From contig NZ_SOAW01000001.1 in NCBI RefSeq assembly GCF_004364645.1, positions 1,612,001 to 1,676,000 of the forward strand: DNA of 64,000 nt, read 5' to 3'. Position numbers and translations under genes: made by a program. Below the pieces are notes generated by a model that was not told the DNA's origin, did no database searches, and saw nothing but the letters and a program-made list of their open reading frames with translations. Position 1 is the stretch's first letter. The number at the start of each line of letters is the position of its first letter. This document shows, piece by piece, positions 48,358 through 58,681 of the stretch. This DNA is from Naumannella halotolerans. GTDB taxonomy: Bacteria > Actinomycetota > Actinomycetes > Propionibacteriales > Propionibacteriaceae.

Positions 48358-49210
48358 GCCCAGTGCGGCAGGTCTGCGTACCCGGCGTACCCGGCGCAAC
48401 CCGCTCGCGGCGGCCGGGGTCTATCTGCTGTTGATCATCGGCGCGGTGATCACGCTCGGCCCGTTCGTGCTCAGCCTGAACACCTCCTTGAAGTCGGCGC
48501 GGCAGTTCGCCACCAATCCCCCGCTGAGCCCGGCCGTACCGCCGACCCTGGAGAACTACGTCCAACTGCTCGGACGTGATTTCGTCACCCCGTTGGCGGT
48601 CACCGCGCAGATGACCCTGGTGCTCTTGGTCGGGCAGTTGTTCTTCTCGATCCTCGCCGCCTACGCCTTCGCCCGGATGCGATTCCCCGGCCGGGAACTG
48701 CTGTTCTGGTTGTACCTGGCCACGCTGATGGTGCCACAGGTGGTGACGGTGATCCCGCTGTACACCATGTTCTCCGAGATCGGTCTGCGCAACACTTTCT
48801 GGGGTCTGGTGCTGCCCTACGTCTTCGGTTCGCCGTATGCGGTCTTCCTGCTGCGCGAGTACTTCCGCGGCATTCCCCAAGACATCGTCGACGCCGCCCG
48901 GATCGACGGTGCGAGCACCTGGCGGATCATCTGGCAGATCGTCGTGCCGCTGGCCCGGCCGATCATCTCCACCCTGGCGATCATCACCGTGGTCAGCCAG
49001 TGGAACACCTTCCTCTGGCCGTTCATCATCACCACCGGCCCGACCTGGCAGACGATCACCGTGGCCACCGATGCATTGCGCGGGCAGTACAACGCCAACT
49101 GGACCCTGGTGATGGCTGCCACCACGATCGCGATGGCCCCGCTGCTGGTGATCTTCACCCTCTTCCAGCGCCGGATCATCGATTCCATCCAACTCACAGG
49201 TCTGAAGTAG
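48344..49210 (+). CDS. Sugar ABC transporter permease (MalG/UgpE-like)
   Basis: 288-residue CUT1 permease. Segments begin AAGVYLLLIIGAVITLGPFV; EAA loop is DIVDAARIDGASTWRIIWQIVVPLARP (about 185-210). The start overlaps the upstream permease gene by 14 bp, implying translational coupling. Partner of the 47473 permease and the SBP at 49230. Confidence 0.92.
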   Translation: MTSPEPSAAGLRTRRTRRNPLAAAGVYLLLIIGAVITLGPFVLSLNTSLKSARQFATNPPLSPAVPPTLENYVQLLGRDFVTPLAVTAQMTLVLLVGQLFFSILAAYAFARMRFPGRELLFWLYLATLMVPQVVTVIPLYTMFSEIGLRNTFWGLVLPYVFGSPYAVFLLREYFRGIPQDIVDAARIDGASTWRIIWQIVVPLARPIISTLAIITVVSQWNTFLWPFIITTGPTWQTITVATDALRGQYNANWTLVMAATTIAMAPLLVIFTLFQRRIIDSIQLTGLK

Positions 49211-49229
49211 ACGGCACGAAAGGACCCCC

Positions 49230-50585
49230 ATGGACGTCTTCAGGAATGCCCGCATCAAGCGGTACGCCACGACCGCGCTGGCCACCGTGTCGGTGGTCGG
49301 CCTGGCAGCCGCCTGCTCACCGGCAGCCAGCGGTGATCAAGGCGGTGACGGTGAACAGCAGGTGGTGACGGTACGGGTCTGGGACGAGCAGGTGCAGAAG
49401 GCCTACGACGCCTCCTTCGCCGAGTTCGAACAGGCCAACCCCGACATCGATGTGCAGACGGTGCTGGTCCCCTTCTCCGACTACTTCACCAAGCTGCGTA
49501 CCGACGTCTCGGGTGGCAACGCCGACGACCTGTTCATGATGAACGGCTCCTACATCCAGCCCTACATCGAAGCCGGGCAGCTGATGGAGATCGGTTCGGA
49601 CTTCGACGGCCTGCGCGACGGGTGGTTGCCCGCGGCGGTCGAGCAGTACACCTTCGACGGGACCCTCTACGGCGTACCCCAGCTGACCGACGGTGGTATC
49701 GCGGTCTACTACAACGCCGACCTGCTGGCCGAGGCCGGGCTGAGCCCGGAGGACCTGAACGACCTCACCTGGTCCCCCGACGGTGGTACCGACACCTTCC
49801 TGCCGGTGGCGCAGAAGCTCACCGTGGACGAGTCGGGAACCCGGGCCGACGAGGAAGGTTTCGACGGGTCCGAGCCGGGCACCTGGGGGTACTCGGCCGC
49901 CCAGGATCTGCAGGGCATCTACTACAACTTCATCGGTTCCAACGGTGGCCAGTTCCAGCAGCCCGACGGCACCTTCACCTTCGCCTCACCCGAGTCGCAG
50001 GAGGCCTTCCAGTACCTGGTGGACCTGATCAACACCGAGCAGGTCTCGCCCGATGCGTCCAACACCAACGACAACGGCGACTTCACCCGCGACCAGTTCC
50101 TGCAGGGCAACATCGCCTTGTTCCAGTCCGGCACCTACAACCTGAAGAATGTCGCCGAGGGCGCCGACTTCGAGTGGGGTATCGCGCCGATCCCGACCGG
50201 CCCCGACGGGGCGGTCTCGGTGGTGAACAACGTGGTCACGGCCGGCAACGCGAACTCCGATGTACCCGAGGCCACCACCCGGGTCCTGCAGTGGCTCGGC
50301 TCGCCGGAAGGCGCGTCCTACATCGGCGCCGAAGGTGCCGCACTGCCCGCGGTGACCGGGGCGCAACAGGGCTGGAACGACTACTGGGCCGCCCAGGGTG
50401 TGGATCCGTCCCAGTTCGCGAAGCAGGGCGAACTGCCGGCCATGCAGGCGCCGACGGGTTCGAACTACAGCGCCGCTCTGGACGCCTGGAAGCCGATCTT
50501 CAACGAGATCTTCCTCGGCCGTACCCCGGTCGCCGAGGGCCTGCCGGAAGCCGAGCAGGCGGCCAACGAGGCGATGCAGGGCTGA
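49230..50585 (+). CDS. Sugar ABC transporter substrate-binding lipoprotein
   Basis: 451-residue family 1 solute-binding lipoprotein. Signal peptide with lipobox LAAAC, Cys29. The mature protein begins VTVRVWDEQVQKAYDASFAEF, with DDLFMMNGSYIQPYIEAGQL and GVPQLTDGGIAVYYNADLLAEAGL, typical of CUT1 binders for sugars or sugar phosphates. AAAGGA precedes the ATG. The last gene of the operon; its stop codon is inside a 21-bp tandem duplication. The neighbouring phosphatase hints at, but does not establish, a phosphorylated substrate. Confidence 0.92.
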   Translation: MDVFRNARIKRYATTALATVSVVGLAAACSPAASGDQGGDGEQQVVTVRVWDEQVQKAYDASFAEFEQANPDIDVQTVLVPFSDYFTKLRTDVSGGNADDLFMMNGSYIQPYIEAGQLMEIGSDFDGLRDGWLPAAVEQYTFDGTLYGVPQLTDGGIAVYYNADLLAEAGLSPEDLNDLTWSPDGGTDTFLPVAQKLTVDESGTRADEEGFDGSEPGTWGYSAAQDLQGIYYNFIGSNGGQFQQPDGTFTFASPESQEAFQYLVDLINTEQVSPDASNTNDNGDFTRDQFLQGNIALFQSGTYNLKNVAEGADFEWGIAPIPTGPDGAVSVVNNVVTAGNANSDVPEATTRVLQWLGSPEGASYIGAEGAALPAVTGAQQGWNDYWAAQGVDPSQFAKQGELPAMQAPTGSNYSAALDAWKPIFNEIFLGRTPVAEGLPEAEQAANEAMQG

Positions 50586-50622
50586 CACGCTCGCGTAATG
50601 AGCTGACACGCTCGCGTAATGA
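50581..50622. repeat. Perfect 21-bp tandem duplication over the SBP stop codon
   Basis: Two identical contiguous 21-bp copies beginning GCTGACACGCTCGCG, at 50581 and 50602. The first copy contains the TGA stop of the SBP gene, and the second places the same TGA just beyond. Confidence 0.92.
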
Positions 50623-50671
50623 CAAGGGGGCCGTCGGCCCGGTCCGTGCGACCGGGCCGATGGCCCTTGTC
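50621..50671 (+). terminator. Long terminator hairpin after the ABC operon
   Basis: Nearly perfect inverted repeat of about 23 bp per arm: GACAAGGGGGCCGTCGG... (from 50621) against ...CCGATGGCCCTTGTC (to 50671), with a short CGTGC loop. It stands 35 bp after the SBP stop, between convergent SBP and sppA genes, so may act on both. Confidence 0.8.
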
Positions 50672-50816
50672 AGCCCGTCGCCTGATGGACCGCCCTGCAC
50701 ACGTCGTCGCGCGACCGGGGTCGCTCCAGCCGGGCGATTCCCGCTCCCGACTCCGGTTGTTGACGCGTCGGCCGGACCGCGCCCGGACCGGGCTCGCGGC
50801 GACCGTATCGGCCCGA

Positions 50817-52556
50817 TCAGGAGATACGGACGTCGAAGGGCATCGACAGCACGCCGCGATGGGAGACACCGAGCATGCCGGCGCCGAAGGCGAGCAGACC
50901 TTCCCATCCGCTGAATTGCGGCAGACCGGAGGCCTGGGCGGCAGCCAGGGACTCGCTGTTCTCGCTCGGCCGCAGGTGGCTGAGCATGCCGAGGCTCGGG
51001 ACCGGGCGGACCACCTGGGCGTCGCGGTCCAGGTCGGCCAGGGCACACACGCGTTCGATGGCCAGGTCGAGGCCGCCGAGGTGGTCGACCAGGCCCTTCT
51101 CCGCCGCATCCGCGCCGGTCCACACCCGCCCCTTGGCGACCGCGTCCAGGGCTTCGACCGGCAGTGCACGATCGGTCGCCGCCTTGGTGGTGAAGTCGGT
51201 GTAGACCTCGTCCAGCCAGCCGTTCAGCTTGTCCCACTGCTCCTCGGTGAACGGCTGGCTGCCGCTCAACATGCCGGCATTGCGCCCGGCGTCGACGGCC
51301 TCACGTACCAGCCCGAGCTTGTCGACCAGGCCCTGGGTGACCAATTTCCCGGCGAGCACGCCGATGGAGCCGGTGAGAGTGCTCGGGTTGGCGATGATCT
51401 CGGCGGCCGGCATGGAGACGAAGTAGCCGCCGGAGGCAGCCACCGCGCCCATCGATGCGACGACCGGTTTGCCTGCTTCGCGCAGTTGCAGGACCTCGCG
51501 ACGGATCGCATCGGAGGCGACATAGGAACCACCGGGGCTGTCCACCCGCAACACGACCGCCTTGACCGAGTCGTCGCGGCCGGCTGCCCGCAGAGCAGCG
51601 CAGACGGTGTCGGACCCGGCCGTGGGTTCACCGGTCGGCCCGCCCGGTCGGCTGGCGCCGCTGACGATGGCCCCGTGCACCGAGACCACGCCGACGGCGG
51701 GCTTGGTCTTCTGCAGCAACGGTGCGAGGGGGCCGCCGCCGTGCTTCTCGGCGTAACGCTGCACGTACTGCAGGTTGATCTGTTCGTCGACACCCCAGTT
51801 CTGCCGTACCCAGGCATAGACCTCGTCGCGGTACCCGACGTGGTCGATCAGCCCGCGATTCAGCGCCTCGGCCGCCGGCACCATGGTGTCGTCCACGCTG
51901 GTGCGGACCTGCTCGGTGCTGAGGTCACGGCCGTGGGCGATCGCATCGGTCGCCGATTCGAGCAGCGATTCGGCGAGCCTGCGCGTCATCTCCCGGTTGG
52001 CCTCACTCACCTCACTGCCCGCGAACTGCTCACCGGCGCTCTTGTACTCCCAGCGCTGGGCGAACTCCGGGCTCACCCCGAGCTTCTCCAGGCCACCGCG
52101 CAGCAGCAGGATCTGGGCGTGCACCCCGGACAGGTTCACTGCTCCGGACGGCTGCACCCAGACATCGGCGGCCGAGGCCGCGAGCCGGAAGGCGAACAGT
52201 CCACTGGACACCTCGCCGAAGCTGCTGGCGAAAGCGATCACGGGCTTCTTCTCGCCGAACGCCTCGATCAGGGCGGCGAGCTCGTCGGCGACGTAGGCCT
52301 GCACCGGCAGCGCGCCGAGATCGATCACCAGTCCGGTGACCTTGGGATCGTCGGCCGCGGTTCGCAGAGCCCGGCGAATTGCGCCCAGACTCGGCAGCTG
52401 CCGGGCGAGGAACATCGCGACCGGGTTCTGCGGCATCGCGTCGATCACCCCACGGGTGAGATCGAGCTCCAACACCAAGGGATGGTCGCCGGACTCCTTC
52501 CGCAGCATCTGCTGCACCTGCTGGGCACCTTCACGGATCACTGAGGTCACGTCCAT
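50817..52556 (-). CDS. sppA: Signal peptide peptidase SppA (long form)
   Basis: 579-residue two-repeat SppA (67K type), S49 family. The N-terminal repeat supplies the general-base lysine in RWEYKSAGEQF (about residue 190) and the C-terminal repeat the serine in MGAVAASGGYFVSMP. The usual membrane anchor is missing: the N-terminus is MDVTSVIREGAQQVQQML and no hydrophobic stretch of anchor length is present, so it may be cytosolic or peripheral. The ATG is 6 nt after a -10 TAGCCT, leaderless type. It converges on the ABC operon. Confidence 0.92.
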   Translation of the reverse strand: MDVTSVIREGAQQVQQMLRKESGDHPLVLELDLTRGVIDAMPQNPVAMFLARQLPSLGAIRRALRTAADDPKVTGLVIDLGALPVQAYVADELAALIEAFGEKKPVIAFASSFGEVSSGLFAFRLAASAADVWVQPSGAVNLSGVHAQILLLRGGLEKLGVSPEFAQRWEYKSAGEQFAGSEVSEANREMTRRLAESLLESATDAIAHGRDLSTEQVRTSVDDTMVPAAEALNRGLIDHVGYRDEVYAWVRQNWGVDEQINLQYVQRYAEKHGGGPLAPLLQKTKPAVGVVSVHGAIVSGASRPGGPTGEPTAGSDTVCAALRAAGRDDSVKAVVLRVDSPGGSYVASDAIRREVLQLREAGKPVVASMGAVAASGGYFVSMPAAEIIANPSTLTGSIGVLAGKLVTQGLVDKLGLVREAVDAGRNAGMLSGSQPFTEEQWDKLNGWLDEVYTDFTTKAATDRALPVEALDAVAKGRVWTGADAAEKGLVDHLGGLDLAIERVCALADLDRDAQVVRPVPSLGMLSHLRPSENSESLAAAQASGLPQFSGWEGLLAFGAGMLGVSHRGVLSMPFDVRIS

Positions 52557-52568
52557 TCCACGAGGCTA

Positions 52569-53556
52569 GCCAGTCACCGATACCGACCACAGGGTCCGCT
52601 GCCCTGAACGTTCCCCCATCGGAACCCGATGGGTCTTGATCAAGGGTCATGCCCTCTTCAGGGTTGACGGTCAGGCAGCCAACTCCAGGGTCGGCAACCA
52701 GCGTCACGCCAGCGGTCAGCTTCACGGCCAAGAAGTCAGCGTCACGGCCAGCAGCCAGCATCACCGGCAGCAGCCAGCACCACGACCAGCAACCGGCACT
52801 ACCCACCAGCAACCGGCACTACCCACCAGCAACCGGCACTACCCACCAGCAACCAGCATCACCACCAGTAGCCAGTCGCCTGCCAGCACCCAGCAGTGCA
52901 TCAACACACCCGCGCACCAGGCCCGAAGTCCCCGGTACTGCCGGGAAAGTGACGGTTCGCCACCGTGCCTCACCTCCGCGCGATGGCCTCGCCTGGCTCA
53001 GCGCCCCGGCTGCCCACCGCGACACGTCGAAATACCGGATGCTCGACGGGCAATGGTCACATCGCCCGATCGTCGCGGAGCCGTTGCTGCGGCCGTTTCC
53101 TTGGTACCTGGAGCCGCTGCTTCCTCGATCCTGGACCCACATGAGATATCGGCCGACACAACAAGAGCGACGCCGATCAACAGGGCTACACCGCGCTTGG
53201 GCCAATTGAGCCGGGTTTTCGACGTCCCGCGACGCCGTGTTCCACAGCCATGCACCTGCTACACGACTCTGCGTCGTCCAGCACGCAGCGAGCCGTCGAT
53301 TTCCCGCCGTGCGGATGTGTCATCCGGCCGAGCTGACGCTGGTCGGTGTCGTCTTGTTGATTCCTCGGCCCCAACCCCACGTGCGGTGGGCTCCCTCGAG
53401 GTGAGGATCGAGCATAGAACCGGTTCGGACGCAATTCGTCCGCCGTCCCACCGGCGATCCGACTCTCGAGTCACGCCCTACAGCGTCGAGTGCGGAGACC
53501 TTCGCTGACTTCCGGGTGCCAGTGGGGAGAACCGGCCGGATGAAGTGACGCTCGGA
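52569..53556. other. Long intergenic gap with a 20-bp tandem array
   Basis: No credible gene in this 990-bp gap between sppA and lepA. At about 52786-52860 the unit AACCGGCACTACCCACCAGC is repeated exactly from 52791, 52811 and 52831, with degenerate CAGCA-rich copies from about 52700 to 52910. A frame at 53255-52998 (minus) has a hydrophobic VALLIGVALVV segment resembling a signal peptide, but its codon bias is weak. The rest shows nothing I can identify. Confidence 0.7.
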
Positions 53557-55404
<1,848 letters not shown>

Positions 55405-55928
55405 GTCCGGCTTCTCCTGGGTGGTCGCGCCCGGTGCCCCGGGACGAACTGGGAGCGCCCATCCTCCCACGGAGTGCGGGCGGGTTGAAATCTCCGCATA
55501 TCGCCGACGGCGCTTCCGGGTCGCCGACCAGCGCGAACCGAGCACCGGGTGTCAGCTGCGGTACGCCCAGCCAGGACAAGGGGCGGCCTTTCACCGCGAA
55601 CCAGGCATCCTCACCCACGAGCTCAGGACCAACACGACCATCAGCAGGTGGCCGGGAAGCAGGTGGACCTGCCCGACGCGATCGTGCTGGCCGATCCGGC
55701 CGAGTTCGGTCCGCACACCACCAATCTGGAGAACCCTCGCACAACAGAACGCCCGGTCGCCACGCCTCCACGAACGGGCGCACAGCACAACCGGGGACGG
55801 TTTCCCCGGTCGGACCTCAGCACAACCGGGGGGCGGCTTCCCCGATCGGCCCTCAGCACAACACCCTCAGCACGACAGAGGACGAGCCATCACCGCTTGT
55901 CCGACGACCCTGCCTCACGAACGGGCAC
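55405..55928. other. Gap with possible decayed coding sequence and a 35-bp tandem array
   Basis: No intact gene. Between about 55546 and 55740 both strands show G/C-rich third positions, but the phase changes near 55640, as in a frameshifted remnant (plus-strand translation includes VDLPDAIVLADPAEFGPH). I could not identify it. At 55783-55880 a 35-36-bp unit starting CAGCACAACCGGGG repeats at 55783 and 55818, with shorter copies at 55854 and 55868. Confidence 0.6.
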
Positions 55929-56780
55929 TCAGCACGACAGGACGGATCTGACCTGGGAGATGAACGCCTCCGGCCTGTCGCTCAGCATGCGCCAGGTGAA
56001 GCGGAGGACCCGCCAGCCGTGCGCGACGAGGTTGTTCTGACGCTGCCGGTCACCCTCGAACGCAACCCGGGTGCCGTGCACCTGCCAACCGTCGATCTCA
56101 AGGATCAACCGCGCAGACTCGAACAGGACATCGGCGAGATAGCGGCTGGAACCAGTGCTGACGGGGGCATTGGCGGTCCAGCCGCGGATGCCCGATCCGC
56201 GGAGCAACCGGTGTGCGAGGCGCTCCGCCGCCGACCACGGCTGATCCCGCGAATCATCGAGAACCTCACGCTGGCGGACATTGCCGCGCCGTCCCGGCAA
56301 CTCCGCCAGCACCCGTTTGAACGCAGCAAGACTGGCCCGCCCCAACCGGAGGACATTGTCGATTGCGGCACCACCATCGGTCGCCGCGAGTTCGACGGCC
56401 ACAGCACTCGGAGTCAGCACCCGAACCCCGTCGATCACAACTACCTGCTCCGGCGGGATCGCCCGTTCGGTGAAGCGATAGCCCTGCTGCGGTCGCCGAT
56501 GGCCGTTGACAGCAACATCGATCACCGCGGGTGCCGGCCGATCCATCGTCAGCCACGCCGCCGCCTCACCCACGATCACCGCATCCGGGATCCGCCGCAA
56601 CACCGCCGCCACGCGGATCTCGGGGCGTTGTGCATTGGCCAGAACGGTCCACACCCCCGGCAGAAGTTTGGTCAATGCACCGCTCGCAGCGGCGTACTCC
56701 ACCGCGCGCCGCTGATCGGGATGCTCGGCCAGGTGAACGAAGCCGTCCGTGCTCAGCAACTCGATCAAACGCGGGTTCAT
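55929..56780 (-). CDS. AbiEi-like N-terminus with DUF559/Vsr-like endonuclease domain
   Basis: 283-residue protein. The N-terminal 90 residues (FVHLAEHPDQRRAVEYAAASGALTKLLPGVWTV, then VGEAAAWLTM) resemble the winged-helix plus core of AbiEi type IV antitoxin-like proteins. The C-terminal 90 residues form a DUF559/Vsr-like nuclease fold: RYLADVLFESARLILEIDGWQVHG with candidate catalytic Asp and Glu, then VAHGWRVLRFTWRML. The ATG at 56780 follows CACTGT by 6 nt. No cognate toxin is adjacent. Common in high-GC actinobacteria; actual role unknown. Confidence 0.78.
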   Translation of the reverse strand: MNPRLIELLSTDGFVHLAEHPDQRRAVEYAAASGALTKLLPGVWTVLANAQRPEIRVAAVLRRIPDAVIVGEAAAWLTMDRPAPAVIDVAVNGHRRPQQGYRFTERAIPPEQVVVIDGVRVLTPSAVAVELAATDGGAAIDNVLRLGRASLAAFKRVLAELPGRRGNVRQREVLDDSRDQPWSAAERLAHRLLRGSGIRGWTANAPVSTGSSRYLADVLFESARLILEIDGWQVHGTRVAFEGDRQRQNNLVAHGWRVLRFTWRMLSDRPEAFISQVRSVLSC

Positions 56781-57700
56781 ACACGCACAGTGGAAATCGG
56801 CAGTATCCCGAACTGCCCGCCACCCGATCTGTGGACAGGAACAGCTCGCAGGGCGACTGTGGACAACGACGGCTCGGGAGCCAACAGGCCCCTGAGGCTT
56901 ACAGATGGTCCACAAACGGGTGTCGAGCCGTCGAATACCCGGTGCCCGCCTCGAACAGACCGATCACATCGTCACCGGCAGTCGCTCCGCTCTGGACCGG
57001 CAGCCGCTGCGCTCTGGTCGATGGTTCTGCAGACACCCGGCCGTCAGCCGCCCGTTGGTACGCCCTCGGCCTCTGACACCGGGTATCGATAGCGCGGTGT
57101 GGACCCTGCGGTGTCCGGGCCTTCTGATCCAACCGGTTCGCCCGCCGGTCACCGGCAAGCACCCGTCCTTCAAACCGGCCAGCCCCACACCGACCACCAG
57201 CACCACGGCCATCCGAAACCCGCCAGCCCCCCACACCGACCACCAGCAGCACGGCCATCCGAACCGGCCAGCCATCCACCGGCTCCTCCTCCGAGCCGTC
57301 CGGACCAGACCAGGCGACCTACCACCGGGAAAAGGACGTCTCGCCGGCTGGTCGGCCGCGGTGCTGCGGTCAGTCCGCGGGTCACCGTCGCACCAGGGTC
57401 CGCGAGCCGTCGAAAACACGGTGTCTGGCTCCCTGCATAGGTCATCGACTTGCCACGCCTCACGGACCCCACCGATACCCGGCGATCATGCCGCTGGCGA
57501 GTTGTGCCCGCACGCCGAGCCCGCACACCGGGTTCCTGCACGCCGAGCGTCACACCGGGTACGGTTCGAGATCCAGCAGTTAGCCCTCCAGCCGGCTGGC
57601 TTCCTCATCGTCTCCTGCACGCAGCCCGCACGCCGGCCCTCTCTTATGGCGGGCCGGCATAAACCACCGCAGCTGGCAGAATCGTCCGAGCAGCGATCGA
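56781..57700. other. Intergenic gap with 46-bp repeat and hairpin
   Basis: No gene recognised in about 1 kb between the DUF559-type gene and rpsT. A 46-bp direct repeat containing CACACCGACCACCAGCA occurs at 57186 and 57232. The words GAGCCGTCGAA and CGGTG recur near 56928 and 57404. A perfect hairpin GCCGGCCC...GGGCCGGC lies at 57632-57658. Frames stay open here only because stop codons are rare in such GC-rich repeats. Confidence 0.65.
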
Positions 57701-57730
57701 TTAGGCCTCGACGGCGCTCGCTGCTAAAGT
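57701..57730 (+). promoter_or_regulatory. Candidate rpsT promoter
   Basis: -35 TTAGGC (57701-57706), 18-bp spacer and -10 TAAAGT (57725-57730), about 100 nt before rpsT. This leaves a leader of roughly 95 nt, which could bind S20 for autogenous control; no specific structure is claimed. Confidence 0.5.
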
Positions 57731-57831
57731 TGGCTGTCGCGCCGTGTGCCGGGCAATCCGTGTACCGCGCGAGGACTTTCCGAACAGACCATACGATCCT
57801 GACGGATCACGAGAACTACCCGAGGCGTGCA

Positions 57832-58098
57832 GTGGCAAACATCAAGTCGCAGATGAAGCGGATCAAGACCAACGAGAAGGACCGCTTGCGGAACAAGGCC
57901 GTGAAGTCGGCCGTCCGCACCCACATCCGTCGCTTCAACGAGGCCGCCGCAGCCGGCGACGCCGCCAAGGCCGCGGAACTGGCCGCCGCCGCCTCGCGTG
58001 CGCTGGACAAGGCCGCCTCGAAGGGCGTCATCCACAAGAACCAGGCAGCGAACCGCAAGTCGGCCATCGCAACCAAGGCTGCTTCGGTCTCCGCCTGA
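57832..58098 (+). CDS. rpsT: 30S ribosomal protein S20
   Basis: 88-residue S20, a primary binder of 16S rRNA. It starts [20 protein letters not shown] after a GTG and has the alanine/lysine-rich helices [31 protein letters not shown] precedes the start by 6 nt. It is transcribed opposite to lepA and holA, as in other actinobacteria, and is followed by an intrinsic terminator. Confidence 0.96.
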   Translation: MANIKSQMKRIKTNEKDRLRNKAVKSAVRTHIRRFNEAAAAGDAAKAAELAAAASRALDKAASKGVIHKNQAANRKSAIATKAASVSA

Positions 58099-58133
58099 CC
58101 AATTCACGCTGACCGGTTCGCGCCGGTCGCACC

Positions 58134-58166
58134 GCCCCGCCGAACACGCCTCGGCGGGGCTTTCGT
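58134..58166 (+). terminator. Intrinsic terminator of rpsT
   Basis: Stem GCCCCGCCGA (58134-58143) with TCGGCGGGGC (58151-58160), 7-nt loop, followed by TTTCGT. Located 36 bp after the rpsT stop. Confidence 0.88.
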
Positions 58167-58367
58167 GCGTCGCCACCTGGTCCGCCCCGGGATATATCGA
58201 GTGAGCGCCTGAGCAGCACCCGGCGACAAAGTCGGAGCGTCGCCGACCGGTCCCTGGGCAACGGCGCGTCGCGAACCCTGTCGACCGAGCCACGGACGTC
58301 GCGGATCGGTCGCCCCTGGTAACAGTGCGTCGGCGATGGCCTTCTCGGCCCGGTTCTGCGAGCCGAC

Positions 58368-58572
58368 GCGCCGCGGACCCCGCCGACCAAACCACAGAGC
58401 GCCGCGGACCCCGCCGACCAAACCACAGAGCGCCGCGGACCCCGCCGACCACGCCACGGCGCACCCGGGACCTCGTCGACAAACCACGGCGATGCGCGTC
58501 GCCCGGCCCAGTGATCTCGATCGCCCGACCCAGTGATCTCGATCGCCCGACCCAGTGATCTCGATCGGCAGC
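58368..58572. repeat. Two adjacent tandem arrays: 31-bp unit x3 and 22-bp unit x3
   Basis: In the gap 58099-58681. First array: units starting GCGCCGCGGACCCCGCCGAC at 58368, 58399 and 58430 (31 bp), nearly identical, then a decayed copy. Second array: CCCAGTGATCTCGATCGCCC units at 58507, 58529 and 58551 (22 bp). No gene is visible in the gap. Confidence 0.9.
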
Positions 58573-58681
58573 CGCCCGAGGCCGGTGGTGAATCCGGGCG
58601 CGCATCGTCATGGTCGTCCGGTTCGGCAATCTGCCATGCTGGGGGCCGAGCGGATCGCGAGATCCAGACGAAAGGCACGAG

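Noticed and set aside
52998-53255. Small secreted protein with an N-terminal hydrophobic segment (minus strand)
   Set aside because: Weak third-position bias, no ribosome site, and it runs into sequence with no bias; kept only as a remark in the gap entry.
52636-53508. 290-codon plus-strand frame through the sppA-lepA gap
   Set aside because: Made of Gln/Ser/His/Pro-rich translation of the 20-bp repeat; no domain, no codon bias, no start signal.
57632-57658. Terminator or riboswitch for rpsT
   Set aside because: The hairpin lies upstream of the likely rpsT promoter (57701-57730), so it cannot be in the rpsT leader; its role is unassigned.
58368-58572. CRISPR array or integron attC cluster
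   Set aside because: Units of 31 and 22 bp are directly abutting with no variable spacers, no palindromic repeat structure and no integrase.
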